DNA of 20,099 nucleotides, taken from assembly GCA_903832395.1 (NCBI GenBank), contig CAILBF010000074.1, forward strand, positions 1-20,099, written 5' to 3'. The notes under the pieces are model-generated. The model was not told the DNA's origin. It did no database searches and saw nothing but the letters and a program-made list of their open reading frames with translations. Positions 1 through 7,790 of this stretch are shown here, piece by piece (the first letter of the stretch is position 1; each line of letters opens with the position of its first letter). The position numbers were made by a program, and so were the translations under genes. This DNA comes from an uncultured Actinomycetes bacterium (GTDB taxonomy: Bacteria > Actinomycetota > Actinomycetes > Nanopelagicales > Nanopelagicaceae).

Positions 1-735
1 AAAGGAGGCAGCGACATTAGCTTTTGCATAATCTGGTGTGGCCTCTAAATATCTAGCCACGGCGGTTTTCAATCCGGAGAAAGAAAAATCAAATGGTCGA
101 GTTTGCCAATCATTAGCCGTTGTCAGACCGCGTGGAAAATTTATTGAATCGGCATCGCCAGATTTAGCAAGGGCATCAATTGCTGGTCCCCCTGGAAAGC
201 CCAACTTCATGACGCGTGCGATTTTATCAAAAGCCTCACCAGCGGCATCATCCATGGTCGCACCTAGTTTAATAATTGATCCCGTGATGTCATTAACTTG
301 TAAGAGTGATGAATGCCCACCACTTACAAGTAATGCAATCGTAGGATCTAAAACTTCGGAATGAGTAAGAGCATCGACGCTTATATGTGCAGCTAAGTGG
401 TTAACGGCAAAAATCGGTTTATCCAACCCAAGAGCTAATCCGGTTGCCGCACCTACGCCAACCAGTAAAGCGCCGACTAAACCCGGACCGGCAGTAACTG
501 CAACGGCATCGATATCGGAAAGTGAAATTTTTGCATCTTTTAACGCCTGCGTAATGGTTGGTTTCATCGCCTCTAAATGTGCCCGGCTGGCAATCTCTGG
601 AACAACACCACCAAAACGTGCGTGCTCGTCAACACTCGAGGCAATGACATTCGCCAACAGTGTGCGGCCCCGAACAATACCGACGGCGGTTTCATCACAC
701 GATGTTTCAATTCCAAGAATGATTGATTGGCTCAT
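1..735 (-). CDS. tsaD: tRNA N6-adenosine threonylcarbamoyltransferase TsaD (3' end cut by window)
   Basis: TsaD transfers the threonylcarbamoyl group from threonylcarbamoyl-AMP to A37 of ANN-decoding tRNAs, working in the cytoplasm with TsaB and TsaE. The first 245 codons are present; the family is about 330-350 residues, so roughly the last 90-100 are outside the window. I translated the reverse complement: the N-terminus has IETSCDET at about 9-16, then GGVVPEIASRAH at about 42-53, the metal-binding HLAAH at 113-117 (H113, H117), LVSGGHSSL at about 136-144, and GEAFDKIAR at 166-174. FSGLKTA follows near 219-225. These are the diagnostic motifs of the Kae1/TsaD family. The ATG at 735 shares its A with the TGA of rimI, so translation is probably coupled. 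It is the last visible gene of the tsaE-tsaB-rimI-tsaD group. No frameshift is seen in the visible part. Confidence 0.97.
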   Translation of the reverse strand, partial: MSQSIILGIETSCDETAVGIVRGRTLLANVIASSVDEHARFGGVVPEIASRAHLEAMKPTITQALKDAKISLSDIDAVAVTAGPGLVGALLVGVGAATGLALGLDKPIFAVNHLAAHISVDALTHSEVLDPTIALLVSGGHSSLLQVNDITGSIIKLGATMDDAAGEAFDKIARVMKLGFPGGPAIDALAKSGDADSINFPRGLTTANDWQTRPFDFSFSGLKTAVARYLEATPDYAKANVAASF

Positions 736-1187
736 CACAAATCTTTTCTCATGACAAGGGCATCTAAACCGGTGCCATAGTAATTTTGGCGCACTGAAAT
801 CTTTGAGTAGCCAAGTGATTCATAGAGAGCAATTGCGCTTGCATTATCAACGCCAACTTCGAGCATCATGGCATTGGACTCTTTATCGCTTGCCCAGTTC
901 TCTAACGCCTCCATAAAGGCCGTTCCAATACCGGCTTTGCGGTACTCAGGCAGAACTCCAACGGTTAATACATCGGCCTCAACGCCAGGGGCAGGCACCA
1001 TAACGGCGGCATATCCAATAATCTGGTTGTTACCATCGACGGCAACGGTAAAGAAGTGTGTGCGCGGAACGCCTTTGAACTCTTCCTTGAACTGCCCCAT
1101 CGACCATGGTGAGTCGGCAAATAAAATCTTTTCCATGGATACTAAAACTGGAAGATCCAAGGCCATGGCATCGCGATAAGTAATCAT
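735..1187 (-). CDS. rimI: Ribosomal protein S18-alanine N-acetyltransferase RimI (GNAT)
   Basis: A 150-residue GNAT acetyltransferase. RimI proteins acetylate the N-terminal alanine of ribosomal protein S18 using acetyl-CoA; in Actinobacteria the enzyme may have wider substrates. The acetyl-CoA pyrophosphate loop is RKAGIGTA at about 83-90, preceded by the LTVGVLPEY beta strand. A glutamate in MMLEV (E110) sits where the catalytic Glu of RimI is expected, and NASAIALYESLGY at about 115-127 is the usual GNAT motif B; a tyrosine pair at 136-137 follows. The ATG at 1187 comes directly after the TAA of tsaB with no gap, and the TGA overlaps the tsaD ATG by one base. The position between tsaB and tsaD is typical and supports RimI over a generic GNAT. 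The acetylated protein is inferred from family and context. Confidence 0.93.
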   Translation of the reverse strand: MITYRDAMALDLPVLVSMEKILFADSPWSMGQFKEEFKGVPRTHFFTVAVDGNNQIIGYAAVMVPAPGVEADVLTVGVLPEYRKAGIGTAFMEALENWASDKESNAMMLEVGVDNASAIALYESLGYSKISVRQNYYGTGLDALVMRKDL

Positions 1188-1721
1188 TTAACGATCCGCT
1201 GTTGCAACTGCATCAGGGTGGCGCAAATAAATCGGCTCCGTAATATTTCCGCTCAGTGAGACCATTGCTAGTACATCAGGAAATAGGTCGCTAAAAATTC
1301 TATTGCCTACTACTGCAGCTGGAAAATTAACTGCGGGTTCACCTACCCGTATTCCATTTACATAATGCGCCCAATAAACCTCTTTACGCCGTGCATCAAC
1401 GGTAATAATAAAATCCTTTTCATTCACCTGCGCAGCAATTGCATCGAGTGAACAGACACCGCGCACTGAAATGCCGCGGGCAAGAGCAAAACTTTGCGCA
1501 AATGCGATTCCGATACGCAAACCGGTAAATGGTCCAGGTCCCATCCCAACTACAACTTCATCAATTACGCGACCTTCAATCCCCTCTTGGACAAGTGCGG
1601 GAAGTGCAGGGCCATGCGCCGTTGCTCCATCACGAAAACCGCTCCACGCCAAAATTCCATTCTCGATAATTCCAACGCTGGTTCTAGATGTTGAGGTATC
1701 GATTGCAAGGGAGATTGTCAT
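1188..1721 (-). CDS. tsaB: tRNA threonylcarbamoyladenosine biosynthesis protein TsaB
   Basis: TsaB is the catalytically inactive paralogue of TsaD that scaffolds the TsaB-TsaD-TsaE complex for t6A synthesis. The N-terminus MTISLAIDTSTSRTSVG is the ASKHA-fold phosphate-1 region, VGMGPGPFTGLRIG at about 58-71 is the strongest TsaB signature, and the C-terminus ends with IYLRHPDAV as in other members. I chose the ATG at 1721, giving 177 residues, because it forms a classic ATGA overlap with the TGA of tsaE (1718-1720) and matches the usual N-terminus; an in-frame ATG at 1739 would add six residues inside tsaE. At 177 residues it is short for the family, which often exceeds 200; the shortening lies in the C-terminal half, between the DARRKEVYWA segment and the conserved tail. 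Identification is secure. Confidence 0.93.
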   Translation of the reverse strand: MTISLAIDTSTSRTSVGIIENGILAWSGFRDGATAHGPALPALVQEGIEGRVIDEVVVGMGPGPFTGLRIGIAFAQSFALARGISVRGVCSLDAIAAQVNEKDFIITVDARRKEVYWAHYVNGIRVGEPAVNFPAAVVGNRIFSDLFPDVLAMVSLSGNITEPIYLRHPDAVATADR

Positions 1722-2152
1722 AGCGAGAATCCTGTCCAACGATTTCCAACGGTTCTAATATCAACTTTTCGTAACTCATCGCTTCTATCGATTGTGATCT
1801 CTAAACGATCCTCACTCAAACGTGCCGATTCGGCGCCGCCCCATTCAATTACGGTGACCGAGTTTTCAATATCTAAATCTAAATCATCTATGTAGAGGTT
1901 GGGATTTTCGGTATCTAATAAGCGATAAGCGTCCACGTGAATCAAAGGTAAAGACGCTTTATGCACTCGTGAGATAACAAAAGTTGGTGAGGTGACATCA
2001 GTGATTCCTAGGCCGCTTCCAATGCCTTGAGCCAATACGGTTTTACCGGCGCCAAGCGGACCATTGATTAAAACTAGATCTCCCCGCTTAAAATGCGCCG
2101 CAAGCTTTATTCCGAGATTAAACATCTCATCTGCACTGGCCACGGTAATCAT
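1718..2152 (-). CDS. tsaE: tRNA threonylcarbamoyladenosine biosynthesis ATPase TsaE
   Basis: TsaE is the small P-loop ATPase that drives turnover of the TsaB-TsaD complex in t6A formation. The 144-residue protein has a Walker A GPLGAGKT at about 31-38, SPTFVI at about 55-60 in the switch I region, HVDAYRL at about 71-77, and VIEWGG at about 100-105, all typical of the family. It is first of the tsaE-tsaB-rimI-tsaD set and lies 22 bp downstream of the base of an intrinsic terminator stem. No Shine-Dalgarno sequence precedes the ATG at 2152, where the upstream bases read TTAGCCCCTA. It may be translated from a leaderless transcript, or start at a later ATG (codon 10, at 2125), which would remove part of the first strand. 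The four-base overlap with tsaB suggests coupling. Confidence 0.94.
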   Translation of the reverse strand: MITVASADEMFNLGIKLAAHFKRGDLVLINGPLGAGKTVLAQGIGSGLGITDVTSPTFVISRVHKASLPLIHVDAYRLLDTENPNLYIDDLDLDIENSVTVIEWGGAESARLSEDRLEITIDRSDELRKVDIRTVGNRWTGFSL

Positions 2153-2173
2153 TAGGGGCTAAGAGTAAAGGAA

Positions 2174-2206
2174 AGCGGGGGCCTGGCTTTAGGCCAGACC
2201 CCCGCT
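2174..2206 (-). terminator. Intrinsic terminator after the importer/hydrolase operon
   Basis: Read on the minus strand, a 14-bp stem (AGCGGGGGTCTGGC paired with GCCAGGCCCCCGCT, one G-U pair) encloses a five-base loop and is followed by the T-rich stretch TTCCTTTACTCTT. It lies 20 bp after the stop of the secreted hydrolase gene and just before tsaE. The plus-strand flank is not T-rich, so it acts on minus-strand transcripts. It is the only strong terminator outside a coding sequence in the window. Confidence 0.9.
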
Positions 2207-2226
2207 ATTACCCTCGATTGTGCGTT

Positions 2227-3858
2227 TTACTGGTTGTAGTACTTAAGCAGCGGTGCGTGGAACTCTGGATCTAGTACGAGATTGCCAGCTTTTCGGCCAG
2301 CAGTCACGATTGCACCACCTGATGGCAACTTGCCAGTTGCCCCGGCGCTCACGAGTGACTTCGCAACTACCAGCAATTGTGCCGATGTGAAGTTACAGTG
2401 ATTCGTTCCAGTGGCTGCCGGAGTTGTTGTGATTGGAGAGCCGGCATCGGTGAAGGTTGTGTAACCCTTACCTGGAGTTGTGTTCCATAACATCAGCAGT
2501 TTATTTACTGGTGGAACGTAGCTCTTTGTAGTCTTGTAAGCTGCAAAAGCGGCCGTTTTTTCTTTAGCAAACTGCTCTGCATATGCATCAACAACGCGTT
2601 GTGATGCTCCGGCTGGTGTTATTGGATCTGAAACGCCAGTCATCAGAATAGTTGGAACATTAATCTTTCCAGAGTTGCTATGGAGAGCATTCATCTTTGC
2701 AATCGCAGCTGCACTTCCTACGGCACGTGGTGCGTCAGGATTTGCAGGAGATATCGCGCCGAGAAGCGCATCAATAACTGCGTTTCCAGAAAGCGCTGCG
2801 TTAAAGACTACGCGTTCATTCTCAATGCGAGCGGCATAATCAGTCTTTGTGTTATCAAAGATTGCACCACCTGATTGAAGTTCAACATCTTGAGTTGCAA
2901 GAATTGCAAGCGCTGCAGCATTTGTTCCATTTTCAAGGATTGCAAGCGCTGGGCTAATAGCTAACGGAAATGAAAGCTTGAGTGCGCCTGCAGGTCCACT
3001 TATAGAATCAAAGTGTGCAGATTGAGTTGGAAGTCCAGCCATTAGACCAAGCAACAAGAGCGCACTGCGTGGTGGAACTCCACCGGCAGCTAAGGCTTTG
3101 CCTGTTGGCGATGAAGTATCTGGCCAAGCATTAGTTGTAAGCGATGCCTGCAACTTACCCATAACGGTAAAGACTTTAACTAAGTCGCCATAGGCCTCTG
3201 CATTTCCAGCTGCCCCTGCTGAGTAGTTTCCACCCTTAATCGTTGGATCAAATAGAACCTTTAGGCCCCATAGAAAATCTCCAGCCATTGTGAGTTCTGC
3301 CGGAACATTGTCAGCTAAACACATTGGTGCAGCTGCAGAGATGAGCTCTGGGTGCTTCTCAGCAAGACCCTGAGTGATTACTGCGCCGAGAGATGATCCC
3401 CATGCAATAACTTTAGTTGTCGTTGGGAATTGTGCTTTAAAGACGCCGATTAACTCAACATCTGTAGCAATTGCTGAATCTGGATTCCACCCTTGACGAG
3501 CAAAACCTGAACCAACAACGGCGATACCTTGGCTAAATAGATATTGTGCAACGGCAGAGTTTCCATTTGGAACTGGCTCTGGAGTATTCGTGACTTTGTA
3601 TCCACCAATCAGCGGAATTCCAGCGGGAATATCGATGTTGTAACGGTATCCGTGTGAATACAAAGCAACAGTTCCACCAAAATTAGCTGGAACCATCATC
3701 ATGTACGGAGCACCATCTGAAGTGGCACCCACGCATGTTTGAATTGGTGACTTGCCATCGCATGCAGGTGCAGCGTTGGCTGCAACTGGAATCGAAACAA
3801 TAATTCCCGTTACGAGAGCCGTTGCACTTAGAAGTGCAATGAAGCGTTGTTTTCTCAT
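2227..3858 (-). CDS. Secreted alpha/beta-hydrolase encoded with the ABC importer
   Basis: A 543-residue exported serine hydrolase of unknown substrate. Residues 1-30 form a Sec signal peptide: basic MRKQR, a hydrophobic core, then AANAA with likely cleavage before PACDG. The fold markers are an HG oxyanion-type motif (ALYSHGY, about 65-71), a nucleophile elbow GSSLG at 154-158 (Ser156), an acid candidate D411 in TGVSDPITP, and His487 in GTNHCNF. The GxxDPxTP acid motif resembles the C-terminal region of S33/TAP-like hydrolases, but the HG motif is unlike the GGPG of proline iminopeptidases, so peptidase versus esterase/amidase is open. Residues about 200-400 probably form a cap or lid insertion. 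The ATG overlaps the TAA of the binding-protein gene by one base (TAATG), so the two are coupled; the likely role is to free a ligand for uptake. That role is inference. Confidence 0.85.
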   Translation of the reverse strand: MRKQRFIALLSATALVTGIIVSIPVAANAAPACDGKSPIQTCVGATSDGAPYMMMVPANFGGTVALYSHGYRYNIDIPAGIPLIGGYKVTNTPEPVPNGNSAVAQYLFSQGIAVVGSGFARQGWNPDSAIATDVELIGVFKAQFPTTTKVIAWGSSLGAVITQGLAEKHPELISAAAPMCLADNVPAELTMAGDFLWGLKVLFDPTIKGGNYSAGAAGNAEAYGDLVKVFTVMGKLQASLTTNAWPDTSSPTGKALAAGGVPPRSALLLLGLMAGLPTQSAHFDSISGPAGALKLSFPLAISPALAILENGTNAAALAILATQDVELQSGGAIFDNTKTDYAARIENERVVFNAALSGNAVIDALLGAISPANPDAPRAVGSAAAIAKMNALHSNSGKINVPTILMTGVSDPITPAGASQRVVDAYAEQFAKEKTAAFAAYKTTKSYVPPVNKLLMLWNTTPGKGYTTFTDAGSPITTTPAATGTNHCNFTSAQLLVVAKSLVSAGATGKLPSGGAIVTAGRKAGNLVLDPEFHAPLLKYYNQ

Positions 3859-5147
3859 TAGTTTGTTAATCCCTTCGCTGGCATTGCTGGACGCTTATAA
3901 GTTGACTTAACAACTGCGCCAGCACCTGAATCGGTTGTGTACGTGGTGTATATGCCACCAATAGGAAGTAAATCTCCCGTTGGAGAGTATTTACCGACCC
4001 ATTCGCCGGTTAGACCGACATGGCTTGTACCTGTGTAGCCAACTGGTGAGAGTGCTGAGTTAAACAAAGTCGCACCTTTTGTATTGAGCACGGCCATCAA
4101 AGATTTACGAGTTGGATTTGTACCAGCGGCCTTGAGAGCTTGCGCCGTCATGAAAGCTGAGTTCATTCCAAGTAATACGTTGAGGTCGAAGGCCGATCCT
4201 GGGACTGCCTTGGCATAGATATCAGAGAATAGTTTGACGTACTCATCGGTGAGATCTGTAGTCGCAGGCACTGGCGAGAAGCCAATTGCGTTATAAAGAA
4301 CGCCTGCAGGAACACCGGCAAGTTTGAGAGTTGTTGAATCTCCGCCTACAGAGTCGATCATCCACTGTGGTGCGTACTTAAGTGCGGCAGCTGTTGCCAG
4401 CATGTAAAGAGATGCACTTGTTACGCCAAAGAGAATGACGACATCAACATCGGCTGCCTTGAACTTTGTGATCCAACCAGCTGCAGTTGCTGCACTCTGT
4501 GAACCGGATGCATAAGGAACTTTAACTGTGAAGTTAGTACCTGCGGCCTTAAAGCCTGCAAGCGCATCGGTGCCAAAGTCATCATCTTGATAGAGAAGTC
4601 CGACTTTCTTACCTGCAAGGTTTTCGGCGATGTACTTACCCATAATCTTGGCTTCCATAATGTATGAAGGCAAGATGGAATATGTTGTTGGGTACTTCTT
4701 TACATCGGCAAAGCCGCTAAATCCTGTGTTAACAAATAGAACTGGAACTCCGCGCTTAGCTGGGTTAACTGAAGATGCAACGGCTTTTACGTTCGCGGTT
4801 CCAAGAGGTGCAAGTAGGGCCATGACCTTATCTTTTAAGATCAGCTCGTTGGTCTTTGTAACGGCTTGGGTTGGTACGTATTGATCATCTTTAACGATGA
4901 GCGTGATCTTGCGACCATTAACTCCACCGTTAGCATTGAGATAATCGAAATAGGCTTTAGCTGCGCCTGGGATCTTGTTATAACCAAGGGATGCTGTTCC
5001 TGTCATTGGCAACGTCATTCCGAGTTTGATTTCAGATGAGGTTACGCCAACTTCTGCCGCGTGCGCTGGGATTGCAGTTGCAACCAAGCTCGCTACGGCA
5101 AGCACCGCAGAAACTGGTATCAGTTTCCGGCGATTCATTGCTTTCAT
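3858..5147 (-). CDS. livK: Branched-chain amino acid-type ABC transporter substrate-binding protein
   Basis: Extracellular ligand-binding subunit of a HAAT-family importer (leucine/isoleucine/valine-type, Peripla_BP_6 fold). The 429-residue protein has a signal peptide (MKAMNRRK, hydrophobic segment, AIPAHA before AEVG at about 31), then EIKLGMTLPMTG, the conserved first strand and loop of LivK-like proteins, and AYFDYLNANGGVNGRKI, the usual helix and turn that follow. There is no cysteine after the signal peptide, so it does not look like a lipoprotein. The ATG at 5147 is preceded by GGAAGGAAAC, a good ribosome-binding site; an in-frame ATG three codons later is less well spaced. It follows livM by 33 bp and overlaps the hydrolase gene by one base. 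The ligand cannot be read from sequence: related proteins bind branched-chain amino acids, but also amides, urea or aromatic compounds. Confidence 0.93.
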   Translation of the reverse strand: MKAMNRRKLIPVSAVLAVASLVATAIPAHAAEVGVTSSEIKLGMTLPMTGTASLGYNKIPGAAKAYFDYLNANGGVNGRKITLIVKDDQYVPTQAVTKTNELILKDKVMALLAPLGTANVKAVASSVNPAKRGVPVLFVNTGFSGFADVKKYPTTYSILPSYIMEAKIMGKYIAENLAGKKVGLLYQDDDFGTDALAGFKAAGTNFTVKVPYASGSQSAATAAGWITKFKAADVDVVILFGVTSASLYMLATAAALKYAPQWMIDSVGGDSTTLKLAGVPAGVLYNAIGFSPVPATTDLTDEYVKLFSDIYAKAVPGSAFDLNVLLGMNSAFMTAQALKAAGTNPTRKSLMAVLNTKGATLFNSALSPVGYTGTSHVGLTGEWVGKYSPTGDLLPIGGIYTTYTTDSGAGAVVKSTYKRPAMPAKGLTN

Positions 5148-5180
5148 GTGTTTCCTTCCATCGAGGGTTTGGGTCGAAAT

Positions 5181-6176
5181 TTAATTCTTTTTCTTCGCCG
5201 CTTTCTTGGCGTTGCGCTCACGGTGTTGCTCGACTGGCCCATTCGGTACAAATAGAACAGCAAGAATCAACAGTGTGCTCACCATCAAGCCCGGCAAGTT
5301 TGTAGTGATGTTCTCAGAGCTACCTATGCGATTTGCCACCGCATCTGCAATCTCTGGGATCGCCACTAATGTCACTGCTCCAATCATGACGCCTGAGAGG
5401 GTACTTAAGCCAGACAGAACCGCTCCGGTAAGGAGTGAAAAGGAGAGGGTTAGTGGGAAAGCACTAGGGGAGACAGTGCCGATGGTCATAGAAAGGAGTG
5501 CTCCCGCTAGCCCTGCTATGCCAGCACTAATCGTAAAGGCCAGAATCTTGCTTCGGCCCGTATTGATCCCTGAAAGTTGGGCTGCGACCTCGTTGCTGCG
5601 CCCGGCCCGCCAGTTGCGGCCGTACCGGGAGCGCAAAATATTGCTCAGCAACCACATTGAAATTAAAGCTGCAAGGGCGGCGATCCAAAAGAACCATTTA
5701 TATTGCGTGAAGTCGGCGCCCAATTTCGTCGGTGGAGAGCCAACATCAAATACGAGGCCTTGCTCACCACCAAGAATTGCAAATTGATTTGCAAGAGATG
5801 GGAGACCAACTGCAAGGGCAAGCGTTGTTCCAGCCAAATATGGGCCAGATAGGCGAGCAGCGGCAGCGCCAAGAAGTGCTCCACCAACTGATGCAAGTAA
5901 AACAGCAAGGACGAGGGAGAGAATTATTGGAATATGCAGTTCATTGCGGGCAACGGCTGCACCGTATGCACCTATCGCCATTAGTGCCCCATGGCCAAGT
6001 GAGACTTGGCCTGAATAACCGGTCAATAAAATAATTGAGGAAATTGCAATGACGAATACCGCAACTGAAGCGCCTTGATAAACACGTAATTCATCAACGC
6101 GGTTACTGGCTAAGAATAAAACGATTCCAAAGATAAGGAAGAGGCTAAAGTGGTTCGCAGTTTTTAACTTATGCAC
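5181..6176 (-). CDS. livM: Branched-chain amino acid-type ABC transporter permease LivM
   Basis: Second membrane subunit of the importer. The 331-residue protein is strongly hydrophobic with about eight to ten predicted membrane helices. The stretch GYSGQVSLGHGALMAIGAYG at about 53-72 is the signature of LivM-type permeases (BPD_transp_2), and SRYGRNWRA with the following AAQLSGIN at about 183-205 lies in the cytoplasmic loop that contacts the ATPase. The C-terminus is a lysine-rich tail (ERNAKKAAKKKN). The start is GTG at 6176, overlapping the end of livH by eight bases (GTGCATAA), a typical coupled arrangement. No separate promoter is seen. It would pair with LivH as a heterodimer and be powered by LivG and LivF. 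Confidence 0.94.
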   Translation of the reverse strand: MHKLKTANHFSLFLIFGIVLFLASNRVDELRVYQGASVAVFVIAISSIILLTGYSGQVSLGHGALMAIGAYGAAVARNELHIPIILSLVLAVLLASVGGALLGAAAARLSGPYLAGTTLALAVGLPSLANQFAILGGEQGLVFDVGSPPTKLGADFTQYKWFFWIAALAALISMWLLSNILRSRYGRNWRAGRSNEVAAQLSGINTGRSKILAFTISAGIAGLAGALLSMTIGTVSPSAFPLTLSFSLLTGAVLSGLSTLSGVMIGAVTLVAIPEIADAVANRIGSSENITTNLPGLMVSTLLILAVLFVPNGPVEQHRERNAKKAAKKKN

Positions 6177-7077
6177 GTCGGGCCGCCTTTGCTCCCATGA
6201 TTCCCTGCGGGCGAATGAAGAGAACTATGAGCAAGACTACAAATGGTGCGATAAAAAATAATGAACCACTGATATACATAAGTACAAAGGCGATCACTAA
6301 ACCAAGTAGTAGTCCTCCAATAACTGCTCCAACCAGACTTTCGAGACCACCAATGACGGCAGCTATAAATCCGGAAACAAGAAGTAGCGCAAACTCAATT
6401 GAGTCTGGAGAAAAAGTTCCGCTTCCATTTACCGTTTGAAACATTCCAGCAACTGCCCCGGCAGCTCCGGCTAGCGACCAGCCAAGTGTGCGCACAAAAT
6501 CAACTTTGATCCCTGAGAGCCGGGCAATCTCAGGTGAATAGGCTGATGCTCGAAGTGCCAAGCCAATATGTGTTTTTTGGAAGAGCAACGTCAAGAGAAG
6601 GACTAGAACAACTACCGTCACCAAAATAAGAAGTTTTAAAGGTGAAAAAACTAGAGTTTGAGTCCCAATTGAATAACCAATATTTGATACTGGGCCTTGG
6701 ATGTGGGCATCGGCGCCTCCCCAAATTGAGGCAACAACGGCACGTATTACTCCAAGTAAACCTAATGTGGCAATGATCGGTGCCACGGATGCGATTGGTC
6801 CGCTCGTACTTCGCTTTACTAGCAAGCGCATAAAGACTAATTCGATGAGGGCGGCAAATACTGCACCACCAACCATTGCAACTGGAAGGGCAATCCAGAA
6901 TGAGTCGAAGTGAATCATTGCTTCATAACCAAAATAAGTAGAAAGTAGCGCCATATTGGCTTGCGCAAAATTAATTACTCTCGTGCTCCGCCAGACAAGA
7001 ACCATTGCCATTGCCATTAAGGCATAAATAGAGCCCGACGTAATTCCAATTAAAGTGGTATTAATAAATGTAAACAT
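6169..7077 (-). CDS. livH: Branched-chain amino acid-type ABC transporter permease LivH
   Basis: First membrane subunit of the importer, 302 residues with about eight membrane helices. The N-terminal pattern GITSGSIYALMAMAMVLVWR followed by VINFAQ at about 34-39 is characteristic of LivH, and LRASAYSPEIARLSGIKVD near residues 173-191 is the cytoplasmic coupling loop. The sequence VIGGLESLVGAVIGGLLLG at about 240-258 is the conserved glycine-rich helix pair near the C-terminus. The ATG at 7077 lies two bases after the TAA of livF, with GGGGT a few bases upstream as a weak ribosome-binding site. It forms part of the livG-livF-livH-livM-livK transcription order. Confidence 0.95.
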   Translation of the reverse strand: MFTFINTTLIGITSGSIYALMAMAMVLVWRSTRVINFAQANMALLSTYFGYEAMIHFDSFWIALPVAMVGGAVFAALIELVFMRLLVKRSTSGPIASVAPIIATLGLLGVIRAVVASIWGGADAHIQGPVSNIGYSIGTQTLVFSPLKLLILVTVVVLVLLLTLLFQKTHIGLALRASAYSPEIARLSGIKVDFVRTLGWSLAGAAGAVAGMFQTVNGSGTFSPDSIEFALLLVSGFIAAVIGGLESLVGAVIGGLLLGLVIAFVLMYISGSLFFIAPFVVLLIVLFIRPQGIMGAKAARRA

Positions 7078-7079
7078 AT

Positions 7080-7790
7080 TTAATACCCCAAGTAGGCCGC
7101 GCGGACCTGCGGATCGGCAATCAGGGCTTGAGCGCTACCTGAAACGGCAACGCCACCCAAATTAAGAACTACGCCGGTGTCAGCAATCTTGAGTGCCCCC
7201 ATCGCATTTTGTTCAACTAACACAACCGTAAGTCCCATAGATGTTGTTAAATCGCGAATCGTTTGAAAAATTTGAGAGATGACTAATGGCGCTAATCCAA
7301 GCGAGGGTTCATCCAATAATAGAAGCTCCGGCTTTGACATGAGTGCACGGCCAATAGCTAACATCTGTCGCTCCCCGCCCGATAAAGTATCGGCACGTTG
7401 GGCAAGTCTCTCCCCTAAAATTGGAAAGACTGAAATTATTTCATCTCTACTAGCTGAACTCTCTTTATTATTCCGTCGCCAAATTGCGCCTAACTCTAAA
7501 TTTTCTGCCACCGTTAACTCTGGAATAACGGCTTTGCCTTCCGATACATGCGAAACTCCGTTTCGGACTAAAAATTCGGGCTTGCTATGGAGAAGATTGT
7601 GTTCATTCCATGTGGCAGTTCCCGCTGTAGCATTATTGAGTCCAGATAACGTACGCAGAAGTGTGGTTTTGCCCGCGCCATTGGCGCCAATTACTGCAGC
7701 GAGCTCACCCTTTGCAATCGTGAGTGAAATATCGTTAACTGCGCGGATTGCACCGTGATGAACGGTTAAGTTGGAAACTATTAGTGTCAT
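7080..7790 (-). CDS. livF: Branched-chain amino acid-type ABC transporter ATPase LivF
   Basis: Cytoplasmic ATPase subunit, 236 residues, typical for LivF. It has Walker A GANGAGKT at 35-42, the LivF-specific SHVSEGKAVIPELTVAENLELG at about 80-101 region, a normal ABC signature LSGGE at 136-140, Walker B LLLLDEP at 156-162 with GLAP after it, and the switch region VLVEQN at about 189-194. The C-terminal AAYLGY ending is typical of the family. The ATG at 7790 shares its A with the TGA of livG, so the two ATPases are translationally coupled and probably made in equal amounts. It should form a heterodimer with LivG on the LivH-LivM membrane pair. Confidence 0.95.
   Translation of the reverse strand: MTLIVSNLTVHHGAIRAVNDISLTIAKGELAAVIGANGAGKTTLLRTLSGLNNATAGTATWNEHNLLHSKPEFLVRNGVSHVSEGKAVIPELTVAENLELGAIWRRNNKESSASRDEIISVFPILGERLAQRADTLSGGERQMLAIGRALMSKPELLLLDEPSLGLAPLVISQIFQTIRDLTTSMGLTVVLVEQNAMGALKIADTGVVLNLGGVAVSGSAQALIADPQVRAAYLGY

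Noticed and set aside
38..1758. Several plus-strand open frames opposite tsaD, rimI and tsaB
   Set aside because: They are mirror images of well-identified minus-strand genes, show no recognisable protein family, and lack ribosome-binding sites.
5206..5787. A 193-codon plus-strand open frame opposite livM
   Set aside because: livM on the other strand has clear permease motifs throughout; this frame has a composition typical of antisense reading of a membrane protein and no family features.
7279..7758. A 159-codon plus-strand open frame opposite livF
   Set aside because: It covers the Walker A to Walker B region of livF in antisense; the livF motifs are complete, so this is a shadow.
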